In this document: positions 18,480-28,007 of the stretch, in pieces
Position numbering within the stretch: position 1 is the stretch's first letter
Layout of the letters: each line of letters begins with the position of its first letter
Assembly: GCA_963759955.1 (NCBI GenBank)
Contig: CAVXCA010000065.1
Location: forward strand, 1-64,000
Source: Roseiarcus sp963759955
GTDB lineage: Bacteria > Pseudomonadota > Alphaproteobacteria > Rhizobiales > Beijerinckiaceae
Reading direction: 5' to 3'
Length of the DNA stretch: 64,000 nt
Position numbers and translations under genes: made by a program
Notes under the pieces: generated by a model
The model's database searches: none
Seen by the model: only the letters and a program-made list of their open reading frames with translations
What the model was told of the DNA's origin: nothing

Positions 18480-19322
18480 CTAACCTCGACGCGGCGGCTC
18501 GATTGGCATCGTCGCGATCTCGGTCCAGGCGACCGCGGCGCCGGCCTTTGCGGCGGCTTCTTCCGGCGGCAAGTTCGGGTCCCAGTGCACCGCGAGAAAG
18601 CGTCGACCCGTCACCTCGCCAGCCGCATCCGACACCAGCCAATTGAGGGGCGCCGCCATCACCGCCGGCTGGATCATCTCGGCGCGGTCGTAGCCGGCCT
18701 CCAGCGGCACCATGCCGGTATTCGTGACCCCGCCCGGCACCAGCACGTTGACGGTGACGCCGCTACCCGCGAGATCCTTTGCCATAATTGCAGAAAACGC
18801 CTCCAGGGCAGCCTTTGACGGACCATAGGTCGGAGAGCCCTCGCGGATCATCGTGCCAAGGCTCGTCGTGACGTTGATGATGCGCCCCCACTTCTGGCGC
18901 ATCATGTCATGGACGAGAGCGCGCGACAGCGCCATCGGCGCCTTTGTGTGGACGGCGACGAAGAGGTCCCATTGCTCTGGCGTCACCTCCCAAAATTTGA
19001 TCGGGCGCTGCCGGTTATCCGTGCGCATCGTTGCTTGTCCGACCCCCGCATTGTTGACGAGGATGTCGATCACGCCGAAACGGCTGCGTGCCTTGCCGAC
19101 AACTTCGTCGACAGATTCCTCTCGGGCGAGATCGGCCTCAATTGTCAGCAAGCGGGCTCCTTGCTGCCGCTGCTGCGCCGCGTGAGCGAGTTCGGCAAGA
19201 CCCTGGGCATCACGATCGGTCGCCGCGACCGCCATCCCATTTCCGAGCAGGCCCAGCACGATCTCCCGGCCAATACCGCCGGCAGCACCCGTTACGATTG
19301 CGACCCGCTGCTGTTCGCTCAT
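18480..19322 (-). CDS. SDR-family NAD(P)-dependent oxidoreductase, 280 aa
   Basis: Short-chain dehydrogenase with the nucleotide motif TGAAGGIGREI (residues about 12-22), NNAGVG, and the catalytic triad Ser (NVTTSLG region), YGPSKAAL (Tyr and Lys). The second half has VTVNVLVPGGVTNTGM. An extra C-terminal stretch (HWDPNLPPEEAAAKAGAAV) is longer than the minimal SDR. It reduces or oxidises a carbonyl/alcohol; the substrate is unknown. A GGAGGAG site precedes the ATG. It is followed, in the same direction, by no immediate partner; the amino acid dehydrogenase-like gene lies 195 bases upstream. Confidence 0.85.
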   Translation of the reverse strand: MSEQQRVAIVTGAAGGIGREIVLGLLGNGMAVAATDRDAQGLAELAHAAQQRQQGARLLTIEADLAREESVDEVVGKARSRFGVIDILVNNAGVGQATMRTDNRQRPIKFWEVTPEQWDLFVAVHTKAPMALSRALVHDMMRQKWGRIINVTTSLGTMIREGSPTYGPSKAALEAFSAIMAKDLAGSGVTVNVLVPGGVTNTGMVPLEAGYDRAEMIQPAVMAAPLNWLVSDAAGEVTGRRFLAVHWDPNLPPEEAAAKAGAAVAWTEIATMPIEPPRRG

Positions 19323-19516
19323 CGACTCCTCCCCAACTTTAGACCATCACGTTGCGGAATAACGCCATGCACCGCAAGCGATTGCCACGGCGCGCCCGCA
19401 TCGACCGAAGCTTGCCGATTATCCAATCATCCGGCACAGCCAAATCGATGACAGCGTTATTCGGGCAGCACCTCGACGGTACCGGTGCCCCGGCACCTGG
19501 GCGTAGCCGCTGCGGA

Positions 19517-20818
19517 TCAAAACCGGGATGCGGAACGCGCCGGCACTTTTTCGCGAACGACCGATGCCGAAAACCGGCTTGCGGCATAGCGCGACGGATC
19601 GGTGAAAGGCTCTTCCCCGGTCATCATTTCGGCGAGCAGCCGCCCGGTGACGGGGCCGAGCGTGAAGCCATGATGCGCGTGGCCGAAGGCGAACCAGAGC
19701 CCACGGTGACGCTCGCCTTTGCCGATCACCGGGACCATGTCGGGAAGACAGGGCCGTCGGCCCATCCACGGCTTGGGGTCGAGCCGGTCGGAGAGCGGGA
19801 ACAGCTGACGCGCGAGCGGTTCATCGCGCGACAGCTGGACGGGGCTCGCCGGAGCATCCCGGTCGGCGAACTCGACGCCGGTCGTCAAGCGAATTCCCTT
19901 GCTCATCGGCGCCAGCGCGAAGCCGCCATCGGAGTCGCGCACCGGATGTCCGAGCGTCGCGTTGCCCTGCACGCCATAATGCATGTGGTAGCCGCGCTTC
20001 ACCGCTAACGGGATATCATAGCCAAGTGGCCGGAAGACATCATCGGACCATGGCCCCAGCGCCACCACCGCGTCGCGCGCGTGGATCGCGCCCGTCTCCG
20101 TGAACACGCTCCAGCCCGAGGATTCGCCAGTGAGGCGACGCGCGTCGCCCCTGCAGAACCGCCCGCCGTTTCGAGTGAAGAGATCAGCATAGGCTTTTGT
20201 CAACAGCCCGGGATCGGACGAGGTCGGCGAGCCCCGAAAATGAATGGCGCCGACGATTGCGTCCGCCAAATGGGGTTCGAGTTCGTGCAATTGCGCTGCC
20301 GTCAGCACTGTGTAGTCGACGCCATAGGTGTCGAGCCGGCGCGCGTCCGCGATCGCCTGGTGGAGGCTCTCCTCGCTGCGGAAGCAGTTGAGCCATCCGC
20401 GATGGTGGATGTGATTTCCAGCAGCGGCGCCGGCCTCGGCGGTCAGCGCCGAGTGCTCGTCAACCGATCGCGCCATCAGCGGGGCGAGCGCCTGCGCCGA
20501 GCGCCGGACCCGGTCGGGGCTCGCGTTCTGCCAGTAACGGAAGAGCCAAGCTGCCAAGCGCGGCAAGGCCGACAAATGATAGACGGCGTCGCGGCGATTG
20601 TTCAGCGCATAGCTCAAGATCGTCCCGAATTCGCGCGGAAATGTGTACGGGAAGACAGCCTCGCGCTGGATCAGACCGGCATTGCCGTAGCTGGTTTCCT
20701 CCCCGGCATCGCGGCGGTCGAGGAGGACGACATCGCGGCCACGCTTCTGCAAATGCAGTGCCACGCTTGTACCGACCATCCCTGCTCCGAGGACGATTAC
20801 GTCGGCGCGGGAATCCAT
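19517..20818 (-). CDS. D-amino acid dehydrogenase-like FAD oxidoreductase, 433 aa
   Basis: DAO-family flavoprotein resembling the small subunit of D-amino acid dehydrogenase (DadA). The FAD motif VIVLGAGMVGTSVALHLQKRG lies at residues about 6-25 (shown in part as GAGMVGTSVALHL). ETSYGNAGLI and the C-terminal GHAHHGFTLGPVTGRL are family hallmarks. Such enzymes deaminate D-amino acids and pass electrons to the membrane quinone pool. The ATG at 20818 is chosen because GGAG lies nine bases upstream; the frame continues upstream to 21010 without a good site. Whether it uses D-alanine, D-proline or another substrate is not determined. Confidence 0.85.
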   Translation of the reverse strand: MDSRADVIVLGAGMVGTSVALHLQKRGRDVVLLDRRDAGEETSYGNAGLIQREAVFPYTFPREFGTILSYALNNRRDAVYHLSALPRLAAWLFRYWQNASPDRVRRSAQALAPLMARSVDEHSALTAEAGAAAGNHIHHRGWLNCFRSEESLHQAIADARRLDTYGVDYTVLTAAQLHELEPHLADAIVGAIHFRGSPTSSDPGLLTKAYADLFTRNGGRFCRGDARRLTGESSGWSVFTETGAIHARDAVVALGPWSDDVFRPLGYDIPLAVKRGYHMHYGVQGNATLGHPVRDSDGGFALAPMSKGIRLTTGVEFADRDAPASPVQLSRDEPLARQLFPLSDRLDPKPWMGRRPCLPDMVPVIGKGERHRGLWFAFGHAHHGFTLGPVTGRLLAEMMTGEEPFTDPSRYAASRFSASVVREKVPARSASRF

Positions 20819-21064
20819 CGCTAGGTTTCTCCGACTGGTTTTGGCTGCACCCGGCCAGATCGAGCCTCTCCCGATCGCTCGAAAGCGATGCAACGTTGCC
20901 GCCGCCCAACAGCTGTCTACGGGTTCCGCCGTTTTTTCATGACCCTGCCGTTCACTCAATCTTACAGCCGTGCCTCTCTTTTTTCGGTGGAACTTTAAGG
21001 CTTTGTACACGGCGAAACGGCCAAGTTTGCGGCTCGACGCCCAGACAACCGAGGCCGATGACCG

Positions 21065-21916
21065 ATGCAGAGGTTCGTTCCGATCATCGGATTTTTCCTC
21101 GTCGTCGCCGGCTGTGCCCAGGCTCCTGCGCCTCGCTCTGCAGCCACCGATGCGCTGCCGGCAAGGCCAGCGATCGTCAAGGTACCGCCGCAGCCATCAA
21201 TCGATGTCGATAGCGAAACGGCCCGTTTACGAGCGGCGCTGGCCAGCGAGGTGCCGGCTGCGATTGCCGACGCGCCGGCGACGGGGCGGGCTTGGATTGC
21301 GCTGACCCGGGCCGCGGTCGCCGACAGCAACCAGAGCATCGACCGCCCGCAGGTCTTCGTCGTTGTCGATCGCAATCCCGGCGTGCAACAGCTGCGCCTG
21401 GTGCTGGCGCGCGCCGACGCGACTTGGCAGGACCTCGGCGGCAGCAGCGTTTCGACCGGCGAGGCGGGCCGGCGGGGCTATTACGTCACTCCGACCGGCA
21501 TCTTTCCACACACCGATCTGATCCTCGACTGGCGCGCCGCCGGGACGTTCAACGCCCAGCACATCCGCGGGCTCGGCCTCAAAGGCATGCGGGTGTGGGA
21601 TTTTGGTTGGCAGGAGGCGGCGCGGGGGTGGGGGACGCAGGAAGAGGGCGAGATCCGGCTTTTGATCCATGCCACCGACCCCGCTTATCTCGAACAGCGG
21701 CTCGGGCATCCCGCCTCGAAAGGGTGCGAGCGCATCCCGGATGCGATGAACCGGTTTCTCGATCGCCATGGCATCCTCGACGCCGACTATGAGCGGGCGG
21801 CGCGTCTCGACCGCCGCTTTGCGGCCTTGCTGCGGCCCGACCGAATTCCGACACCTCTTGCCGGCAACATGCTCGTGATCGTCAACTCGGCCGAGCCACC
21901 TCACCCCAGAACGTAA
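21065..21916 (+). CDS. YkuD/L,D-transpeptidase-like lipoprotein, 283 aa
   Basis: A signal peptide (MQRFVPIIGFFLVVAGC) ends in a lipobox, so the mature protein is probably anchored to a membrane through Cys 17. The rest resembles the YkuD domain: residues about 135-235 include GYYVTPTGIFPHTDLILDW and the catalytic-type segment LIHATDPAYLEQRLGHPASKGCERI with histidine, serine and cysteine in the expected order (quoted here as HATDP and ASKGCERI). It may cross-link peptidoglycan or fix lipoproteins to it. The sequence outside the motif is divergent, so activity is likely but not certain. Confidence 0.7.
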   Translation: MQRFVPIIGFFLVVAGCAQAPAPRSAATDALPARPAIVKVPPQPSIDVDSETARLRAALASEVPAAIADAPATGRAWIALTRAAVADSNQSIDRPQVFVVVDRNPGVQQLRLVLARADATWQDLGGSSVSTGEAGRRGYYVTPTGIFPHTDLILDWRAAGTFNAQHIRGLGLKGMRVWDFGWQEAARGWGTQEEGEIRLLIHATDPAYLEQRLGHPASKGCERIPDAMNRFLDRHGILDADYERAARLDRRFAALLRPDRIPTPLAGNMLVIVNSAEPPHPRT

Positions 21917-22005
21917 CCAAGGGTGGCGGCACGGATCTTGCGCCCACGGCAAGTCCGGGCGGTTCACCTCGTTAGCGCGGGGGATTGGTGCGCGCGGTGA
22001 AGCGT

Positions 22006-22413
22006 CTATTGCCGTTCCGCTCGCGCTACATGCGTCAGATCCGTCGACCAGGGGAGGGCCGAGCGGCACCAAGCCTGCCGTGTCGGCGGCCCAAACTGCG
22101 CTCGCTGGTCGATCCCGCCGACCCGCAGTCCGACGGTTGCGGGGTTCGGCTCGGGCGCGGCCGAATAGATTGGCGCGCCGCATTCGGGGCAGAAGGCGTG
22201 CGCGCGCTTGTTACCGCTCTCGGCGGTCTTGATGTAGATCTTCGGCGTCCCGCTCTTGAGCACGAACGTCCCCGGCAGGCTTGGGATGTTGGTGCGAAAC
22301 GCGGTGCCGGTCAGCCTCTGGCAGTCGGTGCAATGACAGACCCTGACGGTCGCCGGATCGACTTCGGCCTCGTATGTGATCTCTCCGCAGTGGCAGCCGC
22401 CAGTCACCTTCAT
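22006..22413 (-). CDS. GFA-family (glutathione-dependent formaldehyde-activating-like) protein, 135 aa
   Basis: A small zinc protein of the GFA/CENP-V family. Zinc-binding cysteines are in GGCHCGEITYEAEV, CHCTDCQRLTG and FCPECGAPIYSA. The C-terminus (LRVGGIDQRAQFGPPTRQAW) is typical for alphaproteobacterial members. Few members have a proven role in formaldehyde activation, so the name is only by family. GGAGG lies five bases from this ATG; another in-frame ATG is one codon upstream at 22416. Confidence 0.85.
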   Translation of the reverse strand: MKVTGGCHCGEITYEAEVDPATVRVCHCTDCQRLTGTAFRTNIPSLPGTFVLKSGTPKIYIKTAESGNKRAHAFCPECGAPIYSAAPEPNPATVGLRVGGIDQRAQFGPPTRQAWCRSALPWSTDLTHVARAERQ

Positions 22414-22635
22414 CATTTCCTCCGTCGAAACTCAGTTGGCCGACACCGCGATCGCTATCGGGCTTGCCTCGGGGTTTACGGATGCAAGCCATCGCATGAA
22501 AATCATCCCCAGCATGAGCAGGGTTGCCGGCATAGTCGTCGAGATCGGGGCGATCTATCGATCCCCGGTGGGCAAGCCCGAGGTTTGCGTTTTTTTCGCT
22601 CGACAGCAAATCGTGCCTGTGCTGACAAGGATTTG

Positions 22636-23019
22636 ATGAAGACACCCGATTTCAAAGACCGCCTAAGCGCTGCGGGCGCGGCGAGGAAGGCGGAAATCGA
22701 GCGCGCCCGGGCAATCGCGGAAGACCCCGAGAGGTTGAAGCGAATAGAGGCTCGCTCCGAGGTCATCGCAGCCCGCAACACGCGGATCGCCGAACGAGAT
22801 AGGGCCAGGCGTGAGGCGATGGCGCGCGAGGCCGCGGAGCGCGCGGCCGCGGAAGCTGCCGACGCTGCGGCTCGCGAGGCGGCGCGCAAGGTCGAGGAGG
22901 AGGCCCGAGCGGTAAGGCTCGCTGAGCAGGCCCGACTCGAAGCCGCCGAGACGGCTAAACGGGAGGCTATCCTTGCAGCCCGCAGGGCTGGACGAAAGGC
23001 GAAGAAGCGCCGAGGTTAA
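22636..23019 (+). CDS. DUF6481 family protein, 127 aa
   Basis: Starts MKTPDFKDRLSAAGAARKAEI and is almost entirely alanine, arginine and glutamate in a long predicted helix, the layout of DUF6481 proteins found across Rhizobiales, often near cold shock genes. It is very charged and could form a coiled coil or bind nucleic acid. No function is established. The low-complexity composition is genuine and not a shadow frame of another gene. Confidence 0.7.
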   Translation: MKTPDFKDRLSAAGAARKAEIERARAIAEDPERLKRIEARSEVIAARNTRIAERDRARREAMAREAAERAAAEAADAAAREAARKVEEEARAVRLAEQARLEAAETAKREAILAARRAGRKAKKRRG

Positions 23020-23124
23020 GATCTTTGAGGGTGCTGCTCGTGCGTCAGCGGCCGCGGTGGTGATGGCCGGCGCCGAGAGGGCGGCAACCTATTCCCTCCC
23101 GCCCGGTCGCCCGAAAATCCCCAG

Positions 23125-24176
23125 TTAAGAACCGGGGTACATTCGAGCCTTGATGGCCTCCAGCTGCGCAATGACCCCGGGATCAACGATCCTGGTAAAC
23201 CGTGGCACACTTTCCCCTTTCCGGTTGGCCGGCGTGAAAAACATGTGCAGCGGCCCGTCGGGGCCGTTGACGACCGCCTTCATCGGCTCCGAGTACTTGG
23301 TTCCGAAGTAGAAAATATGGCCGACTTCGATGCCGCGCGCCGAAATTCGCGAATCTCGGGCGATGCGCTCGAACGCCGCGGCGTCGTGCTTCTCCGAGGT
23401 CGCGGCGTAGAGCGAGGTCCACTTGTCGAACACGCCCTGCATCGCGCTCGCGCTGTCGAAGTCGATTTCCTTCGGGTGGCGGCGCGAACTTCGAGATAGT
23501 CCTTGTGGCAGAACACTTCGCTCTCGCCGGTGTCGGCGAGGATGATGAATTCGTGGGAGAGGTCGCCGCCGATCGGCCCGGTGTCGGCGACCATCGGGAT
23601 GGCGGCGAGGCCGAAGCGCGAGAAGGTGCGCAAATAGGCGGTGAACATCTTGTTATAGGAATGGCGCGCGCTCTCGGCGTCGAGATCGAACGAATAGGCG
23701 TCCTTCATCAGGAACTCTCTGGAGCGCATCACGCCGAAGCGCGGGCGCACCTCGTCGCGGAACTTCCACTGGATGTGATAGAGGTTGAGCGGCAGATCCT
23801 TGTACGAGCGGACATTGGCGCGGAAGATCTCGGTGACCATTTCCTCGTTGGTCGGGCCGAACAGCATGTCGCGCTCGTGGCGGTCGCGGATGCGCAGCAT
23901 CTCCTTGCCGTAATCGTCGTAGCGGCCGGATTCGCGCCACAGGTCCGCCGATTGAATCGTCGGCATCAACAGCTCGATCGCGCCCGATCGGTTCTGCTCC
24001 TCGCGCACGACGGCGCAAATTTTCTGCAACACTCTCAGACCGAGCGGCAGCCAGGCGTAGATGCCCGCCGCCTCCTGGCGGATCATGCCCGCGCGCAGCA
24101 TCAGCCGGTGCGAAACGATCTCCGCCTCCTTCGGCGTTTCCTTGAGGATCGGCATGAAATAGCGGGAGAGGCGCAT
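23125..24176 (-). pseudogene. proS: Truncated, chimeric prolyl-tRNA synthetase
   Basis: The start MRLSRYFMPILKETPKEAEI and following stretch are a standard bacterial ProS: motif 2 area TNEEMVTEIFRANVRSYKDLPLNLY (shown in part as TNEEMVTEIF and YKDLPLNLYHIQWKFRDEVR), and SREFLMKDAYSFD. A frameshift lies near 23485-23500. The second frame continues with SARGIEVGHIFYFGTKYSEPM and then, after GPDG, changes to sequence unlike ProS (FFTPANRKGESVPRF). Class II motif 3 and the anticodon-binding domain are missing. ProS is essential, so an intact copy should exist elsewhere. This piece is a duplicated or recombined remnant joined to another gene. Confidence 0.85.
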
Positions 24177-24456
24177 GGGCTCTGAACTCGGCTGGAGCGG
24201 GCTGGAGGGAGCAGACGAATCGACAAAACGCGCGAAGGGCCGCGCGCCGCGCGTTATGGCCCCATCGACGCGCAAAGGGCAAGTCGGCGCCGGCGGGCGC
24301 GACGAGCGGTTCTCACGAATTCGTGATCGCCCCTGAGGTAACCTCGGCGGCGGCGCGGCGAAAGACCCAATGCACGGCCGAGAGGTTCGGCCGGCGGGCG
24401 CGGCGACCACCGACGCTCAACGGAAATTCTTTCATTTCAACGAGGATACAACGCCC

Positions 24457-24744
24457 ATGAACGCCAAGACCGCCCTCATCGCGACCACGCTCGCCGGCTC
24501 GCTCGCCACGGCGCTCGCCCTCGCCTCCGCCGCCAAGGCGGGCCCCGCGCCGATGCAGCCCGGCGCCGACAAGTGCTACGGCATTGCGCTCGCCGGCAAG
24601 AACGATTGCGCCGCCGGCGCCGGCACCAGCTGCGCGGGCACCTCGACCGTCAACTACGACCCCCATCACTGGAAATACGTCGCCAAGGGCACCTGCGAGT
24701 CGATCGTGACCCCCAACGGCCATGGCTCGCTGACGCAGATGTAA
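24457..24744 (+). CDS. bufA1: BufA1-type (DUF2282) bufferin-like secreted protein, 95 aa
   Basis: Starts MNAKTALIATTLAGSLATAL with a signal peptide. The mature part has the DUF2282 pattern KCYGIALAGKNDCAAGAGTSC and ends with a WKYVAKGTCESI segment, four cysteines in total. The family is the precursor of bufferins, copper-binding ribosomally made peptides whose cysteines are modified by a BufB/BufC (MNIO) pair. Neither partner gene is seen here; the next gene is a restriction enzyme. The peptide may be an orphan, use partners elsewhere, or be unmodified. A terminator-like hairpin follows at 24765. Confidence 0.75.
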   Translation: MNAKTALIATTLAGSLATALALASAAKAGPAPMQPGADKCYGIALAGKNDCAAGAGTSCAGTSTVNYDPHHWKYVAKGTCESIVTPNGHGSLTQM

Positions 24745-24764
24745 GGGGCGCTTCGCGCCTTCGT

Positions 24765-24795
24765 CCTCTCCCGCTACGGTGGGAGAGGATTTCGG
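24765..24795 (+). terminator. Hairpin after the bufA1 gene
   Basis: CCTCTCCC (24765-24772) pairs perfectly with GGGAGAGG (24781-24788) around GCTACGGT, followed by ATTTCGG. It likely ends the bufA1 transcript. Confidence 0.6.
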
Positions 24796-24855
24796 CCTTT
24801 ATGCGGGGCGAACGAATCGTGATAACCGGTTCGATCGTTCACCGTCGTCGGCCGC

Positions 24856-27802
24856 ATGACCCCGCAAGACTTCATCCGCAAATGGAAGCCGGTCGCGCTC
24901 ACCGAGCGCGCGACCGCGCAGGAGCATTTTCTCGACCTCTGCCGTCTCGTCGAGCACCCGACCCCGGCCGAGGACGATCCGGTCGGCGACCATTTCACCT
25001 TCGAAAAGGGCGTCTCCAAGACTGGCGGCGGCGAGGGCTTCGCCGACGTGTGGAAGAAGGGCTTCTTCGCCTGGGAATACAAGAAGAAGAAGCGCGATCT
25101 CGACAAAGCGCTGGAGCAGCTCACCCGCTACGCCGCGGCGCTGGAGAACCCGCCGCTGCACGTCGCCTGCGACACCCATCTCTTCCGCGTCGAGACGCGC
25201 TGGACCAACGAGGTTCCCGCCAAATACGAATTCGAGCTCGACGACCTCGCCGCCCCCGAGAATCTCGCGATCCTCCACGCGGTCTTTTTCGACCCGGAAA
25301 AGCTGCGCTCGGGGCGCACCCGCGCCAAGCTGACGAAGGAAGCCGCCGACAAGTTCCAGACGATTTCGGACTCCTTGCAGCACCGCAATCCCGACCGCGA
25401 GGCGGTCGCCCATTTCGTCAATCAGCTGGTGTTCTGCTTTTTCGCTGACAGCGTCGGACTGCTGCCGAACGGCGTCTGGAAGAAGCTTCTGGAGACTTCG
25501 GAGCGAAAGCCCGCCAAGGCCCAGGAGTGGCTGAACCGGCTGTTCGAGGACATGAGGGACGGCGGCGATTTCAATCTCGAAGACATTGCCCCGTTCAACG
25601 GCGGCCTGTTCGACGGGCGCGCGCCGCTGGCGCTCGCCGACGGCGAAATCAGCCTCTTGTTCGCCGCCGCCAGCCTCGACTGGGGGCTCATCGATCCGAC
25701 GATCTTCGGCACGCTGTTCGAGCGCTTTCTCGATCCCGACAAGCGCGCGCAGATCGGCGCCCATTACACCGACCCGGAAAAAATCGCCCTGATCGTCGAG
25801 CCGGTGGTCATGCGCCCGCTCCTGCGCGAATGGGACGCGGCGAAGGCGGAGATCGAAAAGATCATGGCGCCGGTCAGCGGGCCGGCGGGAGGCGGCGGGC
25901 GCACGGCCAGGCGCGATCTCGGCAAGAAATACGACGCCGCGCGCGCCAAGGCGGAGGCGAGGCGCGACGCCTTCATCGACCGCCTCTGCGCCCTTCGCAT
26001 CCTCGATCCCGCCTGCGGCTCGGGCAATTTCCTCTATCTCGCGCTCCAGGCGGTCAAGGACCTCGAATATCGCGCCATCCTCGAATGCGAGGCGCTCGGC
26101 CTCGGCATGATCGTGCCGCGCGTCGCGCCGGAAATCCTGCACGGGATCGAGATCAACCCGTTCGCCGCCGAGCTTGCGCGCACGACGATCTGGATCGGCG
26201 ACATCCAATGGCGCGTGCGCAACGGCATCACGCATCACCCGCGTCCGGTGATGCGCAAGCTCGAACTCGATCGAATGCCGCGACGCGCTGCTGACGGCGG
26301 ACGGGAAAGGCGGCTTCGTCGAGGCGGAGTGGCCGGCGGCGGATTACATCATCGGCAACCCGCCGTTTCTCGGCGGCAAGCTCATGCGGCGCGGGCTCGG
26401 CGACGCGAATGTCGAGGCGCTGTTTCGCGCCTACGAAGGCCGCGTGTCCGCCGAGGCCGATCTCGTCTGCTACTGGTTCGCCAAGGCGTGGGAGGCGTTG
26501 CAAGCCGGCCGCGCCAAGCGTGTCGGCCTCGTCGCGACCAACTCGATCCGCAGTGGCGCCAGTCGGAGGGTTCTCGAACCGATCGCAAAGCGGAACGCGA
26601 TCTTCGAGGCGTGGAGCGATGAAGGCTGGACTGTCGACGGCGCGGCGGTGCGGGTGTCGCTCGTGTGCTTCGCGGAAGGCGAGCCAACGGGACGCCGAGT
26701 GGATGGCACAACCGTCGACCGGATACACGCCGACCTCGCCTCAAACGTCGCAGACCTGACGCGCGCGCAAGCTCTGCCAGAATGTCGCGGCGTATCATTC
26801 CAAGGAGTCACGAAGGGGGCACCTTTCGAAATCAAGCGTGCGCTAGCGATTGACTGGCTATTGTGTCCGCTCAATCCGAACGGAAAAAGCAATTCCGACG
26901 TTCTCCGGACTATCGTTAGCGGGGGCGACATTGCGCAGTCACGCGAGCCGGGTTGGGTGATCGATTTCACGGATCTCGATGAGCAAAGTGCAGCACTTTA
27001 CGAAGCGCCTTTTCGACATGTCCTCGAATTCGTTAAGCCGGCGAGGTCGAATAACAAGCGGAAGCTCTATCGCGAGCGCTGGTGGCAGTTTGCGGAAACG
27101 CGCAGCGGGCTTCGTCACGCGATCGCTGGAAGAGCGCGATATTTAGCCACGCCAAAGGTATCCCGCCACAGATTCTTCGTTTGGCTCCAGTCGGTTGTCG
27201 TCCCGGACAACCTTGTTATCGCGATTGCACGGGATGACGATTACTTTCATGGCGTGTTGAGTTCCAAATTCCACGAATCTTGGTCACTTGAGCGCGGTGC
27301 TTGGATCGGATCGGGTAACGATCCGACGTACACCCCGACCACCACCTTCGAGACCTTCCCCTTCCCCGAAGGCCTGACGCCGAACATTCCCGCCGCCGAA
27401 TACGCCGCCGACCCGCGCGCGCAAAGAATCGCCGCTGCCGCAAAGAACCTCGACGATCTGAGGCGCGCGTGGCTCGATCCGCCCGATCTCGTCGAGATCG
27501 TCCCCGAGGTCACGCCGACCGCCGCGCCGGGCGAGGCGCCGCGCCGCTATCCCGACCGCATTCTGCCAAAAAGCGTCGAGGCCGCGGTCAAGCTCAAGCA
27601 GCGCACGCTCACCAATCTCTATAACGAGCGCCCGCGCTGGCTCGCCGACGCGCACGAAGCGCTCGACCGCGCGGTGGCGAGCGCCTACGGCTGGCCGGAG
27701 GACATAACAACCGAAGACGCGCTGCAACGCCTGCTCGCGCTCAACCTCGAGCGCGCGGCGGCGCAGGACAAACCCGCCGGCGAGACCAGCCCGTCCGCGT
27801 GA
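24856..27802 (+). pseudogene. MmeI-like type IIG restriction-modification enzyme, frameshifted
   Basis: One protein of about 980 residues split by an extra A at 26264-26265; without it the frame reads LDSIECRDALL and runs through. The N-terminus has the MmeI nuclease signature D-X9-E-X-K (Asp 64, Glu 74 and Lys 76, in FADVWKKGFFAWEYKKK). Methyltransferase motif I DPACGSGNFLYLAL is at about residue 385 and NPPF at about 500. The target-recognition domain lies in the C-terminal third (TYTPTTTFETFPFPEG). MmeI-type enzymes methylate and cut in one polypeptide and need no separate methylase. As read, nuclease plus motif I are separated from the catalytic NPPF, so it would be inactive unless the base is an error. 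Confidence 0.85.
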
Positions 27803-28007
27803 GGGCCTGAGCGAACAATCGTTTTCGGAAACCCGAAATTCGTGATATCATAATTTTTGATGGTTCTTCGCCGCAGCAGCATCAGCGGCGCGCTCCGGGC
27901 TGTGGTCGGCGGCGCTGCGCATCGCCGGCGGCGGAGGGACACGTTTCGACACTCAAGTTATTGATATCGCCGGCGCGCGGACCGGACTCGGCGCCCCAGC
28001 CCCGCCC

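Noticed and set aside
27803..28007. GATATC words near TTGATATCG as possible methylation or operator sites
   Set aside because: The words are too short and occur by chance; no palindrome spans them.
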